Below are positions 43,901 through 55,984 of a stretch of DNA of 64,000 nucleotides, in pieces. The translations under genes were made by a program, and so were the position numbers. This DNA comes from Umbilicaria muhlenbergii (taxonomy: Eukaryota; Ascomycota; Lecanoromycetes; Umbilicariales; Umbilicariaceae), in the NCBI GenBank assembly GCA_000611775.1, contig KK106982.1:2537992-2601991 (forward strand). The letters run 5' to 3'. The stretch's first letter is position 1, and every line of letters starts with the position of its first letter. Under the pieces are notes generated by a model. That model made no database searches, was not told where the DNA came from, and was given only the letters and a program-made list of their open reading frames with translations.

Positions 43901-46900
43901 TCTTTATTGGGGGAGAGAGGTTGGACGAAGCGGTCGTGAGCCTTGCGGCTCCACACTCCATCATGGTGGTGTTGCTGACACGCTTGCGGCGGGTATGATT
44001 TATGTACTTCGTTGCTCTGGTCAAAGCTCTGCAGCTGCTATTTCGCATACAAGGCCTTGCTTCCTTTTTCTTCCTTCTTCCTTCTTCTGTTGGGTTGCAG
44101 ATTGCAGACCCCTTCCTTCCTTGCTCGGGGATTTTGATGCTCTGTATGCAGACGCCTGCAGAATGTATATGCCGAGAAGGAGAGAGAGCCTTCCGTACCG
44201 GTTCGCACGTGGAGGATTTTCTGATCTTCATCAAACGTTCGCTTAAATTGTATTAAAAGTTTTCCCGCGCCTCAGCGTTATTACTGTCCGCATACAGACG
44301 CCTGCAGAATGTGTGCCACGAGAAAGAGGCTTACGGCCTATGCAGGCCTGGGGGATCTCTAACTTCATGAGGCAATTCGCCCGGGATGTTATCAGTTCAT
44401 CCCGCTCCTGGGTATTGAAGACGCAGGGGTTCAAAGCTATGTCTCTGGATCGCTGGACTGCAGTCTACTATTCATCCTAAGCACCAGAAATTCCTCTACG
44501 CCTTCTAACAGCGCCAAACCACCCAATTTTACACCAGCTAATCTCTGCCCGCCTCATCGACCGCGTCATTTCTTTTACTCTAAGCCCTTTTTTCTGAGAG
44601 CCTTTTGCGCTGTTCTCGCCTGAGGATCTTCATCTTCGCTTGGATGTTATTAAGTCATTCCCGCCTCCTGAGTCGCGGTGACGCAGCAGTGGTCAAAAAC
44701 GGCGTTCTGATAATCTAAATACAGGCGCCTGCAGAATGTGTACTAACCGCAGAGAGAGCCTTACGCACCGTTTCAAGCCTCGAGGATTTGCTGTTTTTCA
44801 TGAGGCAATTCGCCTCGACGTTAGCCATTCTTCCCGCTCTTGAGGATTGGTGACGCGAGTGGTCTAAAAAGTCCGCCTTGCTAGTTTAGCTACATCGTCA
44901 GATGTACTCATCGCATCGCCCAGGATAGAAGTTCCCTCTACGCATTGCCTAAAGCACCAAATCCACTAGTATACGCCCGCCTTCATAACCTCGGTCAGAC
45001 GAGTCTCTTCCTTTACGCCTCTGTCTAGTTCTCAGCTTGGCTTGAAGCAGCCATCAGGATTGCAGATTGCAGTCTCCCCTTGTCAAAAGTTTTAACAATC
45101 TAATTCTAGACTCTTGCAGAACATGTACTACAAGGAAAAAGCGTTACGCACTGTGCACGCACATGGAAGGGCTGATCTATCTTTATGAGGTGTTCGCCAA
45201 GACATTATTATTTAATTTTCCCGCGCTTCAACGTTCCGACTCTCTGCATGCAGACTCCTGCACAATGGGTACCACAAAAGAGAGCCGTTACCTACCGCAC
45301 CGTCCAACGCCCGGAGGACTTTTCATCATCACCAGCGGTTCGCTTGGGTGGGAGTAATTCTTCCCGCAGCTGGGGAGGCGTGACGCTACGGTCAAGACTG
45401 CCTCTGCAAGATGCTGATCCCATCGCCTGACGAGGAACGTTCCTTCCACGGCTTCTGACGGCACTGCATCAGATCATCCATCCCTCGCCCGCCTTCCTCG
45501 CCTTGCTTACATATTTCTCCTTCTATCTACGCCCTTGATGTACATTCTCACCTCCACGCATCACATACATCGTCCATCAGCCCTACCTCTGAAACTAGCA
45601 ATCATGGCTCGGCTCACACTTGGCTCGTGCTTTGTCTCAGCTCAGCTCGCGTCCGCTCACCTTGGCTTGGCCTCACCTCAGCTCAGCTCGATCCAAGACG
45701 CCCAACCCGGGTTGGCCTGCCGGGCCGCCGAAACATGGCGTGTGATGGGCTTTTCTGCACCTGCGGATTTCCGGCCTAAGCCTTTTCTCTGGCTGGATAA
45801 ACTCCAGACGGATTTTCTCTTCTGCACGGGCGGCGGTACCTCCGTGGCGTGGCTTGGCTGGATCTGCAAAGGGGGGGGCTTGGGGTTGAAATCGATTCGA
45901 TGGGGTTTCCGGTACTTGTTGCGTGGCTCGGGCTATTGTTGCTGCAGTTTGACACTCGGGGGGTTCTCTCCTCTTCTCTTCTCCACCTTTGCCTTTTTGT
46001 TGGTCTTTTGCTATCTGAGACCTGAAACTAGAGACTACTCCACCAACCTCACCCGAAAGCCTCGCAGACGTCACTTCAAGGCGGATATTTAAAATTTTAA
46101 AAACTCCACATGAGCTGAGCAGACAGACCCACTCTTGTCCAATCACTATAAACCCCATCCCAACTTCAACCCTCAGAAGTTGATGTTTCTCCATCTCACC
46201 CCCATCGAGCTATTCGTCTCGAAGATCTCCCTCCTAACCAGTCCAACGCCGGCTGAAACTGGCCGGATGAACTTCGCCATGACTGAGGACGTGCTCGCAC
46301 GTCAGAACCAATCCCCCCTTCCCAGCCAATTGGGCGCTGCAAACCAGCGCGGAAGGAACGGAACGGGCGTTTGGAAGAAATCCTTCGGTGTTGGATTGGG
46401 GGTCTAGCGGTTGGAAAGTTGGTGTTTGGGCGCGTGCTATTGGCTGGCAGGACGGACAAGGGGGCGGATTGAGTTTCTGCAGGAGGGGGAGAGTTGGGTC
46501 GGTTCTGCAGGACTGCAGAAGATTACTGTCGACCGACTACGGCACTACGTGGAAGAAGCTTGTTGGGGCCGATTGGCTTGTGATAGTGGCTTTTTCTTTG
46601 GCTATTGACAGGTGACAAACACGGAGAGAAAGTTGTCGACGGGTTCGTGGGGAAAAATCGCTGGGTTTGGCTATTATTCGGAGGTGACACGAAGATGGAG
46701 TATTAGGGTAATTAAAACTGCCGCGTACACAGACCAATGTCTAGAGAAAGCTAGAGTTTCGTGTACCACCGCTTCCCCTCGTGCCCCCTTCCGGAGTCTG
46801 TGATCCTGAGGAAAATCATGCATGCATGCTGCGACCAAAGAACAGAAGTCGTGGTCGATACCTTGTCGGCGCCTGATGCAGCCTTGAGGTACACGCCCTG

Positions 46901-46913
46901 CTCTTCCTTGCAA
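40952..46913. other. Gene desert of about 6 kb
   Basis: No frame on either strand has coding character, a recognisable domain or convincing splice structure. Open frames such as 45535-46092 plus have random composition. It contains a caaca pentamer run near 43327-43348 and the higher-order repeat at 44092-45530. It is the 5' side of the Myb/SANT-like gene and the 3' side of the RRM-like gene. It could be a long regulatory region, a lncRNA locus or decayed sequence. Confidence 0.6.
44092..45530 (+). repeat. Diverged higher-order tandem repeat of paired ~140-bp elements
   Basis: At least five copies of a ~140-bp element start near 44145, 44291, 44719, 45107 and 45247. Each opens with a CTGCAGAATGT-like core (cctgcagaatg in three). 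Then come gagagagcctta-like, ggaggattt-like and ttcatgaggcaattcgcc-like blocks and a ttcccgc box. A sixth, truncated copy is recognisable near 44596. Copies 1+2 and 4+5 are paired the same way, joined by ttttcccgcgc. Both pairs are preceded by attgcagattgcag-like sequence (44094-44107 and 45059-45072), with an offset of about 960 bp. Spacers with a ttcc.ctacgcctt block follow copies 2, 3 and 5. Identity is modest, so the array is old. Confidence 0.75.
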
Positions 46914-49900
46914 CTAGTCAAAGTGCACCCCCGTGGCTTTTTCACACCTGCCCGACCGTCCCAAGTCAGCGCATGAAGACACGCACGTCGGCAAGAGGAG
47001 AAGGATTCAGGAGCGCAGGTGATGACTTACGGATCGGGTGCGAAGGCAATGTTGCAGTGTTCCCACTCCTCGTCGCGCTTGAGGACACCGAAGAAGGCTC
47101 TGGCGTCGAGCATGTTGCAGAAGCGGAAGGTTACACTCCGGGACTACGGTCCTGCGTCAGCTGAGTCCTTGCCTACCTGTTTTTCCAAGGCACGTGCAAG
47201 GGTGAAGGGATTGTACTCACTCCCCCAGCGCTGCTTCCTTCTACAATGTTTTCGACCTTTCTGCCTTTACGCTCCGCCATCTTCCACAATGCTGGCATGC
47301 CCCAGTCTTCTTCCACCCCGATCGCTCTCACGCACCTCGTCACCGACGTATCGATCATCTCTCGGAGGAGGCCGCCCACGACATCGACGTCCTTGGCGAG
47401 CTCCACGAGCACGAAATGTTCTTTGTCACCTTCCTTCTTGTATACCAACCCATTGGCAGTAGCGTCGTAATATTTCTTGGTGTGCTCCCCGTTCACAAAT
47501 ACGACTGATGCGAAAGCCGAGCCCACATTGATCTGTTCAATTGGGCCGCCGAAGACAAGAGATTGGATAAAGTTCGCGGTAGACCCTGGTGGCAGGTTGG
47601 TGATGATGACTTTTCGGACACGGGCAGCTGGTGAATATAGGTTTAGCTTCTTAAGAGTTGCAATCGTAGAGGAGAGAATGAAAGCGTAGTGAGGGTATCG
47701 TAAAGTTGTAAAGTCAGACATAAGCTCCCCTGCAATAGAATACATCGGTTATCATGACCAAAGACACTACAAAGGCCATGACTGCTAATCCATGCTATAC
47801 CATAGACTTATTGTAGAAACAAAAGAGAAGGGACTTACCTGGTCTACGATCCTCATCGCTCTTCGGCCAAGACTTGAAGAACAGCACGTCTTCAAGATTC
47901 GGTCGCCCATTAGCCTCTCTGATCGCGGCAGTGATACCCGCAGCAGCAGCTGTAGCTGGTGACACTGCACTAAACGTCATCGAAGATGGTGTAATAACTC
48001 CAGTCTCGACAGCACTTCGTGGAGTGCTGATCGTTGTGCCGAATGCATTATCTTGAGCAGGAAGAGGATAAGTGGTGTTAATAGAGATGGGGAGCTTCGC
48101 AGACGGTATAGGTGTAAACAAACCGCCCAGTGCAGACAGAGAGTTGTCCACCGCGGTAACAGTCGGTGGTACCTTGGAGGCTCCGTGGGTGATTACAGGG
48201 CTAGCTGTCGTAGCAGTGGTTACGAACGGGTTGCTGGTAAGAGGTCCTGTATGCTTCGACGATTCGTTTGAATGAGCCATTTCCACATGTGGGTTATCAT
48301 GACTGAAGTGCGCCTTTGAGGGGGCAAACTCCTCCCTTGGTCTCAAGCGCGGAGGCGTCGTGCTTCCAGTGGAAGATCCTGCCGGAGTATAAGTCGCTTG
48401 CTCAGTTGGAGTGAACGGAGCTGCCAGAAAGCCGGACTTTGGCTGACCAGGCTGCCAAGGATTGTTTCCATGAGTGGCGACAGAGGATGAAGTGGGGTCT
48501 TCGTGTTCCGGAGCGATGCTGCGGGTCTCCCATGTGAAGATAATAGCTGGCTTTCTTGAGTGGAGACGGGGTGGTAGTGTTTCATGGTTGTGCGAGCTGG
48601 ACTCCGAGTTGTTCGTGGCCTTTGCTCCAACCTCGCGCTTTTGAGATTCGTAAGGGGCCGGTTCGCAGTGATTCTTCATAGTAGACCTGGCAACCTCATC
48701 TCGGTATGATTCCCTATCAAGAGGTTCTTCCGTAGGAGGCCTCAAGTGGGGAGGTATCCAGTCGCCTCCAGTCGAGTTGAAGCTTGCAGAGCTATTCACT
48801 GGTAAGGAGCTCGCTGTTCCTTCAGACATAGCGAGCTCCGCAGTGCTTGTACTCTGCTGCCCAATTTCCAATGCCTGAAAATTGCTGATCAGCTGGCCAG
48901 GGTCTTGTTCTGAGCTTGGTTCGAATCGGTAAGCAGCCTGACCGAGGCTGGGAGCAGTCGCCCCCTCAGTAGTTTTAGGAGCCGAACGCGAGATAGCTTT
49001 GTCCATGGTAGGCTTGGTGTTGTTATCTTCGTTGACATTAGTGGGTGGGCGGCCTGGTCTCACATGAGGTGGAGGTCCAGCGTTGCCAGGAGAAGGGAGC
49101 TGGAGACCTTCATTGCTGTCATTCCCATCTGCGCCTGTGATTGCCGAAGCCTTAGTAGTAAATTTGCCTTGCTTTGGACCGAATTGGCTCTTCATGCGTT
49201 CAAATCCTTCATCTCTTTTGCGGCGAGAATCCGAAGAAAGCTCTCTATTGGGAGTGACGAACGGTGTGTATCCTTCATCTTCAAAAGAGCGTCGTAGGTC
49301 GGATCTAGTTTGACCCAGGAGAGATTTACGTCTAGGTGCATACTTGCTGTCGCCGAGTGTGAGTGCGGGCGGTTGGCCGTTATGAAGCTCGTCGAAGGCG
49401 CTGTGGATGATATCCGTGATCTCATGTTGGGATACCGGGCCTGACTCTGGAGTAGGCGGTGGTGCTTGAAGACCGCTCATCTGTGGACTCTGGAGGAACT
49501 TGTCGACAAGATTGTGCGGGGGTCCTGTACGTGTAGGTGAATGGTGGCTGGGAGGGCAGTTCTCTTCCATCCACTGCGGGAGTTGGTGAGGTGCGAGTGC
49601 ATCATTAGGCCCAGCATTGAGTGAGATTCCTCGCGAACGTTGCATGGTATTGTTGACTGTGCCGGTTGGATTTGGGTCTGGCTGATTGGCAACAGGTGTG
49701 TCTGCGGAAGACGTGCTTGTGGTTGGAGGTGGTAGCATTGCAAGTTGTTCTTGTGGCTTACCAACTTTCGGCGAGACTACGTCTGGAGGTGTGGTCGCTT
49801 CAGAGAGACCACCATCCTCTATTGTTGTCTGTTGCGGTTTGGTGTGGACAGGTTGCGAAATGGAAGGCGATCCAGACAGGACAGTGTTTCCTGACGTTGC

Positions 49901-50023
49901 AGATGCGTTGGGCGGCTTGGAAGATGTGAATGCAGCTTCATAGTTCTTCCGCATCATTTGCTCCAAGAATCGATCGATGTTTTCCTGGTCATCGACATTC
50001 ATCGGCGCTTTGCGAGCCGCCAT
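46914..50023 (-). CDS. Large disordered protein with a C-terminal RRM-like domain
   Basis: Four exons (47839-50023, 47221-47729, 47031-47143, 46914-46947) give 946 residues from MAARKAPMNVDDQENIDRFL. The first 730 residues are low-complexity (Ser, Pro, Thr, Asn), with short conserved-looking patches such as DRFLEQMMRKNYEAAF and GGDWIPPHLRPPTEEPLD. The C-terminal part has an RRM-like fold: RVRKVIITNLPPGSTANFIQ, SLVFGGPIEQINV, SAFASVVFVNGEHTKKYYDA. A second such half, SVTFRFCNMLDARAFFGVLK, follows across the third intron. It ends DPCEKATGVHFD. The 47640-47728 part of exon 2 could contain another short intron (it ends attcaccag) but no good donor is seen. RNA binding is inferred from fold only. 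Confidence 0.75.
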
Positions 50024-50486
50024 TGTAAAGTCCTATCTATGCTCGAGGTGAGCCCACAGATCATGTCAGCTTCATCGTCACTAGTCCTGATGCACATACC
50101 TACTACTATCCCGGAAGCTGTAACCGGCGGATTCGAGCAATAGTGGTTGGACAAAATTGAAGACGTCGGACAAGTTGAAGGGTTGGAGATTTGAAGGTTT
50201 ATGAAGGACGCGCAGTTGAGGAACGATGGCGGTAGGGCTTGCTAGACGCGACTAATTCCCGCGACGTGGGAAAGATTCATGGAAGTAATGGAAACATTGC
50301 AGTACGTCACCAATTCTATTGGGCACCAAATGTTCCAACCGGATTCCAAATGGTATAGAAGAGTCCAAAACTTCGACTCATATCCAGAACCATCAAGATA
50401 TCCGCCCTTGACAAAGCGTGTTTATCCAAACGCCACGCTATGCCGCTAAATGCAAAATCGTGTACCAAAAGACGTGCAGTATACAA
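50024..50486. other. Intergenic, 5' flank of the RRM-like gene
   Basis: 463 bp between two minus-strand genes. Nothing recognised apart from presumed promoter and 3' UTR. Confidence 0.5.
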
Positions 50487-52175
50487 TCAAATGGAAGGAA
50501 CAGGCACAAATTCCCAGTTCTTCTCGCCCTCACGTGGCCTCTCCTTGATGACTTGTAGCTGTCTTATCCCACAGAACCCACCGCTGCCGACACGCCTCTC
50601 GACTTCCTGGAAGGAACCTCCTCCCACATCAATGTCGTTAGGCACCCAGACCTTATTCTTATGGACCTCTTCTCTCTTCTCGGTACGCCGAGGATTGAAC
50701 CACGGCAAACCCACAAGATGGTTAATAAGAGAATGAGGGATTGAATATAGCCGTTCGAAGCGTCTGGTAAAGCCTAGCCACTTCAATGTCCTAGAGCCGT
50801 ATGCAACGCGGACAAACGGGTTCATATAGATGCCTGTATCCGCACTCTGCGCCTGTGTGTCTCCAGCAATTTGAAGGTCAGCATGAATGAGACAGCATTC
50901 GGATGCATCCCAGAAGAGATCAGTCTCGGCCCGGAAGCGTATTGGCAGTGAAGCGGAACGAGGGTTTATGGGAGGAGCAACGTTGGGATCACTCCAGTGC
51001 CAATTCAGGTTCCTGTCCGTTCCTGGATCGAAATCAATGCCTTCGGGACTTTCGGCTGGCGCATTTGGTCCAGAAGATTGAAACCACTTAGCATCAAAGG
51101 CAACCATTCCGCCCCAGCAGCTTTTAACTCTCACAGCGTCCTTTCCATCAAGGACATCTTGTCTACTCTCCCCGTTTCCGGCTCCGGAGAACCAAGGATA
51201 AAATGGAACTCCCATACTGTAGCCCTCCAAGTCCCTCGTTGCGAAAGTATCATAGAACTTGAACGGATTGATGAAATCAACAGCACACGCCGCGCGATAG
51301 ACGGCTTTCCCAGTTTCGTCGATGTTTGTGGAAAAGAGTAATTGAACGGCGTCGATTGGGTCAAAAAGAACGTCGTTAAGGTATAGCAGCTTGTCAAAGT
51401 GTGGGCTATTTGATTCGTCAAGGGGTCGCAGTGCGCGATTTCGGACTTCAGCGAGATACTCAATGCGTTTGATCCTTTTCGTGCCGTCAGGTAAGGTGAC
51501 TTTGGGTATCTCGTCGAGGCGGAGATGCTCTTCAAAGATTAACTTGCTGTTACATTTGACTTTATTCTCGTAATCTTGTAAAGCAACTTCTGCGTCGGAG
51601 CCGCTATCGTTTTCGTAGATACTGAGAAATACATTTTCGTAGCCCAATAGCTCTACAAGATTCAACACTGCAATCCCCCAATCACCATTTAGTAGGACGC
51701 CTCCCTTATCGTATATGCTTGCGGCTATGAAGACCTTCTCATTGTTTGGGTTTGCCCGCCCTTGTTCTTGAGTCGCGAGGGCCCTGCTTCTGAGTACCTG
51801 GTAATGCGCCGGTGGCTGAGTATAGGATGGTCGGAAGAGCCCTGTAATAATGACGAGCACGAGGATGATAATGAGGAATCCATAGAAGAGGAAACCTATC
51901 CGGCGTATGGACGGCCTGCGCAAGCACTGCCGGCGAGATTTCGGGGCTCTTGAATGTGTCCGCCTCGATGCGCCATTGTACAAGAGATGTCTGAGGCGCG
52001 TAGGCAGGAGTGCGATCAGCCAGTGAGGTAACCGTGGGCGGTGATGTAGATAAGAGGGTTTCGTCAGGCTCTGAGATTCAAAGTCGGCAGCATCGAGATC
52101 GAATGTCTCGCGGGACTCTGAAGAGTCACGAGTCACAAGCTCGTACTCATCAGGATGGAGTAGGCGCGGAGGCAT
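50487..52175 (-). CDS. GT69-type glycosyltransferase (CMT1/Cap59-like alpha-1,3-mannosyltransferase)
   Basis: Single exon, 562 residues, type II Golgi-type membrane protein. A basic cytosolic tail (to residue 92) precedes one transmembrane helix at about 93-113 (IGFLFYGFLIIILVLVIITG). The lumenal domain carries the family blocks KVFIAASIYDKGGVLLNGDW, LLGYENVFLSIYENDSGSDA, FDKLLYLNDVLFDPIDAVQL, AACAVDFINPFKFYDTFATR and VKSCWGGMVAFDAKWF. These are characteristic of cryptococcal mannosyltransferase 1 and its ascomycete relatives. Donor would be GDP-mannose; the acceptor (a cell-wall or lipid glycan) cannot be told. Its start is only 209 bp from the divergent asparaginyl-tRNA synthetase start. 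Confidence 0.9.
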   Translation of the reverse strand: MPPRLLHPDEYELVTRDSSESRETFDLDAADFESQSLTKPSYLHHRPRLPHWLIALLPTRLRHLLYNGASRRTHSRAPKSRRQCLRRPSIRRIGFLFYGFLIIILVLVIITGLFRPSYTQPPAHYQVLRSRALATQEQGRANPNNEKVFIAASIYDKGGVLLNGDWGIAVLNLVELLGYENVFLSIYENDSGSDAEVALQDYENKVKCNSKLIFEEHLRLDEIPKVTLPDGTKRIKRIEYLAEVRNRALRPLDESNSPHFDKLLYLNDVLFDPIDAVQLLFSTNIDETGKAVYRAACAVDFINPFKFYDTFATRDLEGYSMGVPFYPWFSGAGNGESRQDVLDGKDAVRVKSCWGGMVAFDAKWFQSSGPNAPAESPEGIDFDPGTDRNLNWHWSDPNVAPPINPRSASLPIRFRAETDLFWDASECCLIHADLQIAGDTQAQSADTGIYMNPFVRVAYGSRTLKWLGFTRRFERLYSIPHSLINHLVGLPWFNPRRTEKREEVHKNKVWVPNDIDVGGGSFQEVERRVGSGGFCGIRQLQVIKERPREGEKNWEFVPVPSI

Positions 52176-52384
52176 ACCGGATCATTGTCCAACGGGGAAG
52201 AAGGAGAGGATGCCTGAGAGCTTCGGGATGAGGGCTGCGTAATATTACCACACTAGTGGTATCAGTAACGAACTTTACAGCGGTCCAAGCTTCAATGAGT
52301 CAGTCAAATGGAAATCGGATAAATATTGGACACGCGACAGTTGTCAGCCTCAGAAACTAAGTACAATCCATTGACTGATCGGAA
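52176..52384. promoter_or_regulatory. Compact bidirectional promoter
   Basis: 209 bp between two divergent start codons must hold both 5' UTRs and promoters. No specific element was identified by eye. Confidence 0.6.
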
Positions 52385-54207
52385 ATGGCTACGAGCGACA
52401 TGAGCGCCGTCTATATCGACGAAGATGTCGGCAAAGATGACTTCTCCGCCGCCGGTACTGAACAAAGCCCGTACAAAACGCTACTCTACGCTTACATCCA
52501 ACATCCTCCGTCTGATAGCCAGCAATACTTTACTCGAAAGTCAGAGACAGGTCCAGTGAGCGAAGACGGCGATCCAGCAACCCGTCTAGAATGGAAGCCA
52601 CCAACTAAATCGGCGATAAAGAAGGTTAACAACCTTTACGAGCAGCACAAGAAGAAAGTAGCGAAGAGCGATGAACTGGCTATACGTGAGAAACAGGAGG
52701 CGGAGAAGCGACAACAGGCCCTACAGCTTGCAAAGAAGATCAAAATAAGTCAAGATCCAAGCTTGCCCAAGGCAATCAAAATAAGGTTGAACGAGAAGGA
52801 TCCGAAGATAATCAAATTGAGGAGCGGAACCAGCAAGATGGATGTGGATTACGAAGAGGGTAGAGGCTCAAGAGTCAAGGTTACTGGGCGTGTACATCGA
52901 TTACGCTCCCAGAAGGATGTTATATTCGCCACGTTGCAAGATGGATATGGATTCCTGCAGTGTGTCTTCACCGGTGACCTTGTCAAGACCTACGATGCCC
53001 TGACCCTGACTCTGGAGACGTCGATTGAGGTGTACGGAGAAATGTGGGAAGTTCCACCCAAACAGCATGCGCCAGATGATCGAGAGTTGCACGCCGACTA
53101 CTTCGAGGTCATTGGCAAGGCCGCTGGAGACAAAGAAGCCATCACCTCCCGAGTAGCCCCAGACTCAGACCCCCAAACACTTTACGACAACCGCCATCTT
53201 GTCCTGCGAGGCGAGAACTCCTCCTCGGTCATGAAAGTCCGTGCCGCAGTGCTGCGAGCATTCCGTCAGACCTATGAAGAAATTACCCCTAGCTGCCTCG
53301 AAGTCACCCCTCCATGTATGGTCCAGACCCAGGTGGAAGGCGGTGCGACTCTCTTCGCCTTCGACTACTACGGCGAGAAAGCTTACCTCACTCAGTCTTC
53401 GCAGCTGTACTTGGAGACGTGTCTACCATCGCTAGGCAACGTCTTCTGCGTTGCGCCGTCATTCCGAGCTGAGAAGTCCCTCACACGTCGCCACCTTTCG
53501 GAGTACACCCACATCGAGGCCGAACTGGATTTCATCAGCTTTGATGATCTGCTGGTCCACTTGGAATTGATTATGAGTCGCGTCGTTGAGATTGCCCTAA
53601 GCCACCCGCAAACCGCCAAGCTCATCAAAGAGCTCAACCCCGACTTCAAAGTGCCCGAACGCCCCTTCAAACGAATGAGGTACTCTGACGCTATCGACTG
53701 GCTTCGCGAACATGACATTCCGAACGAAGATGGCAAGCCCCACACCTTTGGCGATGACATTGCCGAAGCTGCTGAACGAAAGATGACGGACATCATCAGC
53801 CGGCCAATCTTCCTGACTCACTTCCCCGTCGAGATCAAGGCGTTCTACATGAAGAAGGACCCGGAAGACTTGAGAGTGACGGAGAGTGTGGACTGCTTGA
53901 TGCCAGGGGTAGGAGAGATTGTGGGAGGGAGTATGAGAATGGACGATTACGAGGAGCTGATGGCTGCCTACGAGAGGGAAGGGATAGATCCGGCGCCGTA
54001 TTACTGGTATACAGACCAGAGGAAGTATGTGGCTTTCACCCTATGTGAGCTCAGACAACGCAAGCTAACAGATTTGACAGGTACGGCACGTCCCCTCACG
54101 GCGGCTACGGTCTCGGCCTCGAGCGCTTCCTGGCCTGGCTCTGTGGGCGGTACACGGTACGGGAGTGCTGCCTCTATCCCCGATTTACTGGCAGATGCAC
54201 CCCTTAG
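52385..54207 (+). CDS. DED81: Cytosolic asparaginyl-tRNA synthetase
   Basis: Class IIb aminoacyl-tRNA synthetase charging tRNA-Asn. Exons 52385-54024 and 54081-54207 give 588 residues. After a eukaryotic N-terminal extension with a lysine-rich helix, the OB-fold anticodon-binding domain starts near residue 160 ([20 protein letters not shown]). The catalytic domain shows [33 protein letters not shown], motif 2 [30 protein letters not shown] and motif 3 [16 protein letters not shown]. The end is [13 protein letters not shown]. The single 56-bp intron cuts just before the last catalytic block; without splicing, motif 3 is out of frame. AsnRS rather than AspRS by the ECCLYPR ending and the EGGATLF block. 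Confidence 0.95.
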
Positions 54208-55984
54208 AGCTGCTGGAGCGGTGTGTGGGAGACCAGGCCGGGTTGTGTTTCGATTTTTTGTCCGAGCACAGCAGATGCGAAAGTGTACCGCTCTTTCTCT
54301 TCGATGTTTGGGAGTGCAGAGCCAACGATAGAGATACCATGATAGACAGACAATAGACAGATATGTAATGATAGACACTAGACCGATATCTACTGCTACC
54401 AACGGGATTGCCAGAGCCGGTTTGTGACTGACCCGGAAGCATTAAGGTAAGACCGCACCGGGGGTATCATTATATCGCTTACCTTATGCTTTCATTTTTT
54501 TCGGCTAGGTTGGTCGCACAGCCGCGTGAGGATGACGAATGGTGAAGAGTTTGCCCCCGAGGTCCAGAGAGTGAAATGGGTCGGGTGCCGAGCAATGGTG
54601 GCTGACATTAGGGCGTTTCAGCTGGACGCTAATGCCAGGAAAGAGGTCGTTACAGAGAGGGATATGCAAGTCACCGCACAACCATCATTTGCCATTCTCG
54701 CCATTCAAATTCCCCTCTGCCAGTCGCAGCCGGCGAGGCGATGCTCGAGGCAGGCTCGAGGCAGGCTCGAGGCATGCTCGGACGTCCACTGCCTTTGGTT
54801 GCGTCAATGACTGCCTATGGGGCCCCCCCACTATCGATGACATGCCTCGAACCCTGCTACGCCCTTCAGACTGTGCTCCCTAGGTGTGAAGCGTGGAGTC
54901 TGGAGACGTGCAATGTGCTGCTAGAGCTGGACAGCCGTAGGATTGCATTGGTCCGCGTCAGCAGCAGCTGTGCCAGTCTCATTCTCCACATCTACGCCCG
55001 CCCCGTGTCAGTCTAGACTGCCATACTTAGATGAGCTGGAAGACGGACGGGACTGACTGCGTGGACATTCTTATTGTAAAAGCTGCCTTGCTCATGATCA
55101 ACAAGCTGTACCGAGTACTCTACCGAACACTACAAGCCCGGGAGCGACAAGGCAGAGTTGAGCGGCTGAGGAGGCCTTAGCCTAAGGTAAGGCCAGAGAC
55201 CATCGATTCCCGCCGGCTCGCTAAAAGTCGAAGTCGTACTCGTACCTTACTTTACTCCTGAGCCGTCACTTCTTCCAACAAGATCAACCTCCTGACCCAA
55301 ATCCCCTTGCGCCCCGCCTGCCCTTCCAGAAGCCTTTCTCCTTGACATTTAATCACGTAATCATTCATTTCTCCCCTTACGGCCTACTGACGATACCTCC
55401 TGCGACTTCTGCTCCACTGGTCGAGCGGCTCGGTGACGTGGGAAACGCCGCACCCCCAACACACTCCTTGAAACTACGGCGGTGCACTTTGAGAGTCCTC
55501 CTGGCAGAAAGACCACTGTTGCGTTGGTTGTCGGTCTAAGCATAATTCGTGAAGCCTTTGTCTTTTGGCCATCAGAATCAACCGCAGCCCTGAGGGGAAA
55601 TCTCTCGCATCTCGACCCCGACTACAGCGGGATATCTATCGGCCATAGGAATTGGCAACACCACCATTCATTTGGCACCCGTTTTCCCCCAATCCGGCCC
55701 GATTTATACCTAAGCCGCGAGATTTACACCACACCCGAGTTTGCACTGTTTTCTTTGGACAGGAAACAAGTTCAATAATCAAACACGCATCGGCAAGCAC
55801 GAGCGTGTATGTGATGATCGATATCTTAACGTGGATCCACCATAGTGACAGATATTTCCCCGGCTAGCGGAGATAGGTGCACGCCCGTTCGATTCGGAGA
55901 AGCAGCTCGCTCGACAGTCCGCGGCGACTTTCGAAGCAGCGTTTCAGTATTAGTACCACACACACCACCGACCGATTAATCATA
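54208..55984. other. Intergenic, 5' flank of the PUF gene
   Basis: 1.78 kb without a supported gene. It contains an 11-bp tandem repeat (54743-54781). No tRNA seen. Confidence 0.5.
54743..54781 (+). repeat. 11-bp tandem repeat gctcgaggcag, about 3.5 copies
   Basis: Two perfect units followed by one with a single change (gctcgaggcat) and a partial copy. XhoI-like ctcgag palindromes recur every 11 bp. Confidence 0.9.

Noticed and set aside
45535-46092. 185-codon plus-strand frame in the gene desert
   Set aside because: Residue composition is random-looking, starts within repetitive cagctcag sequence, and no splice partners are visible.
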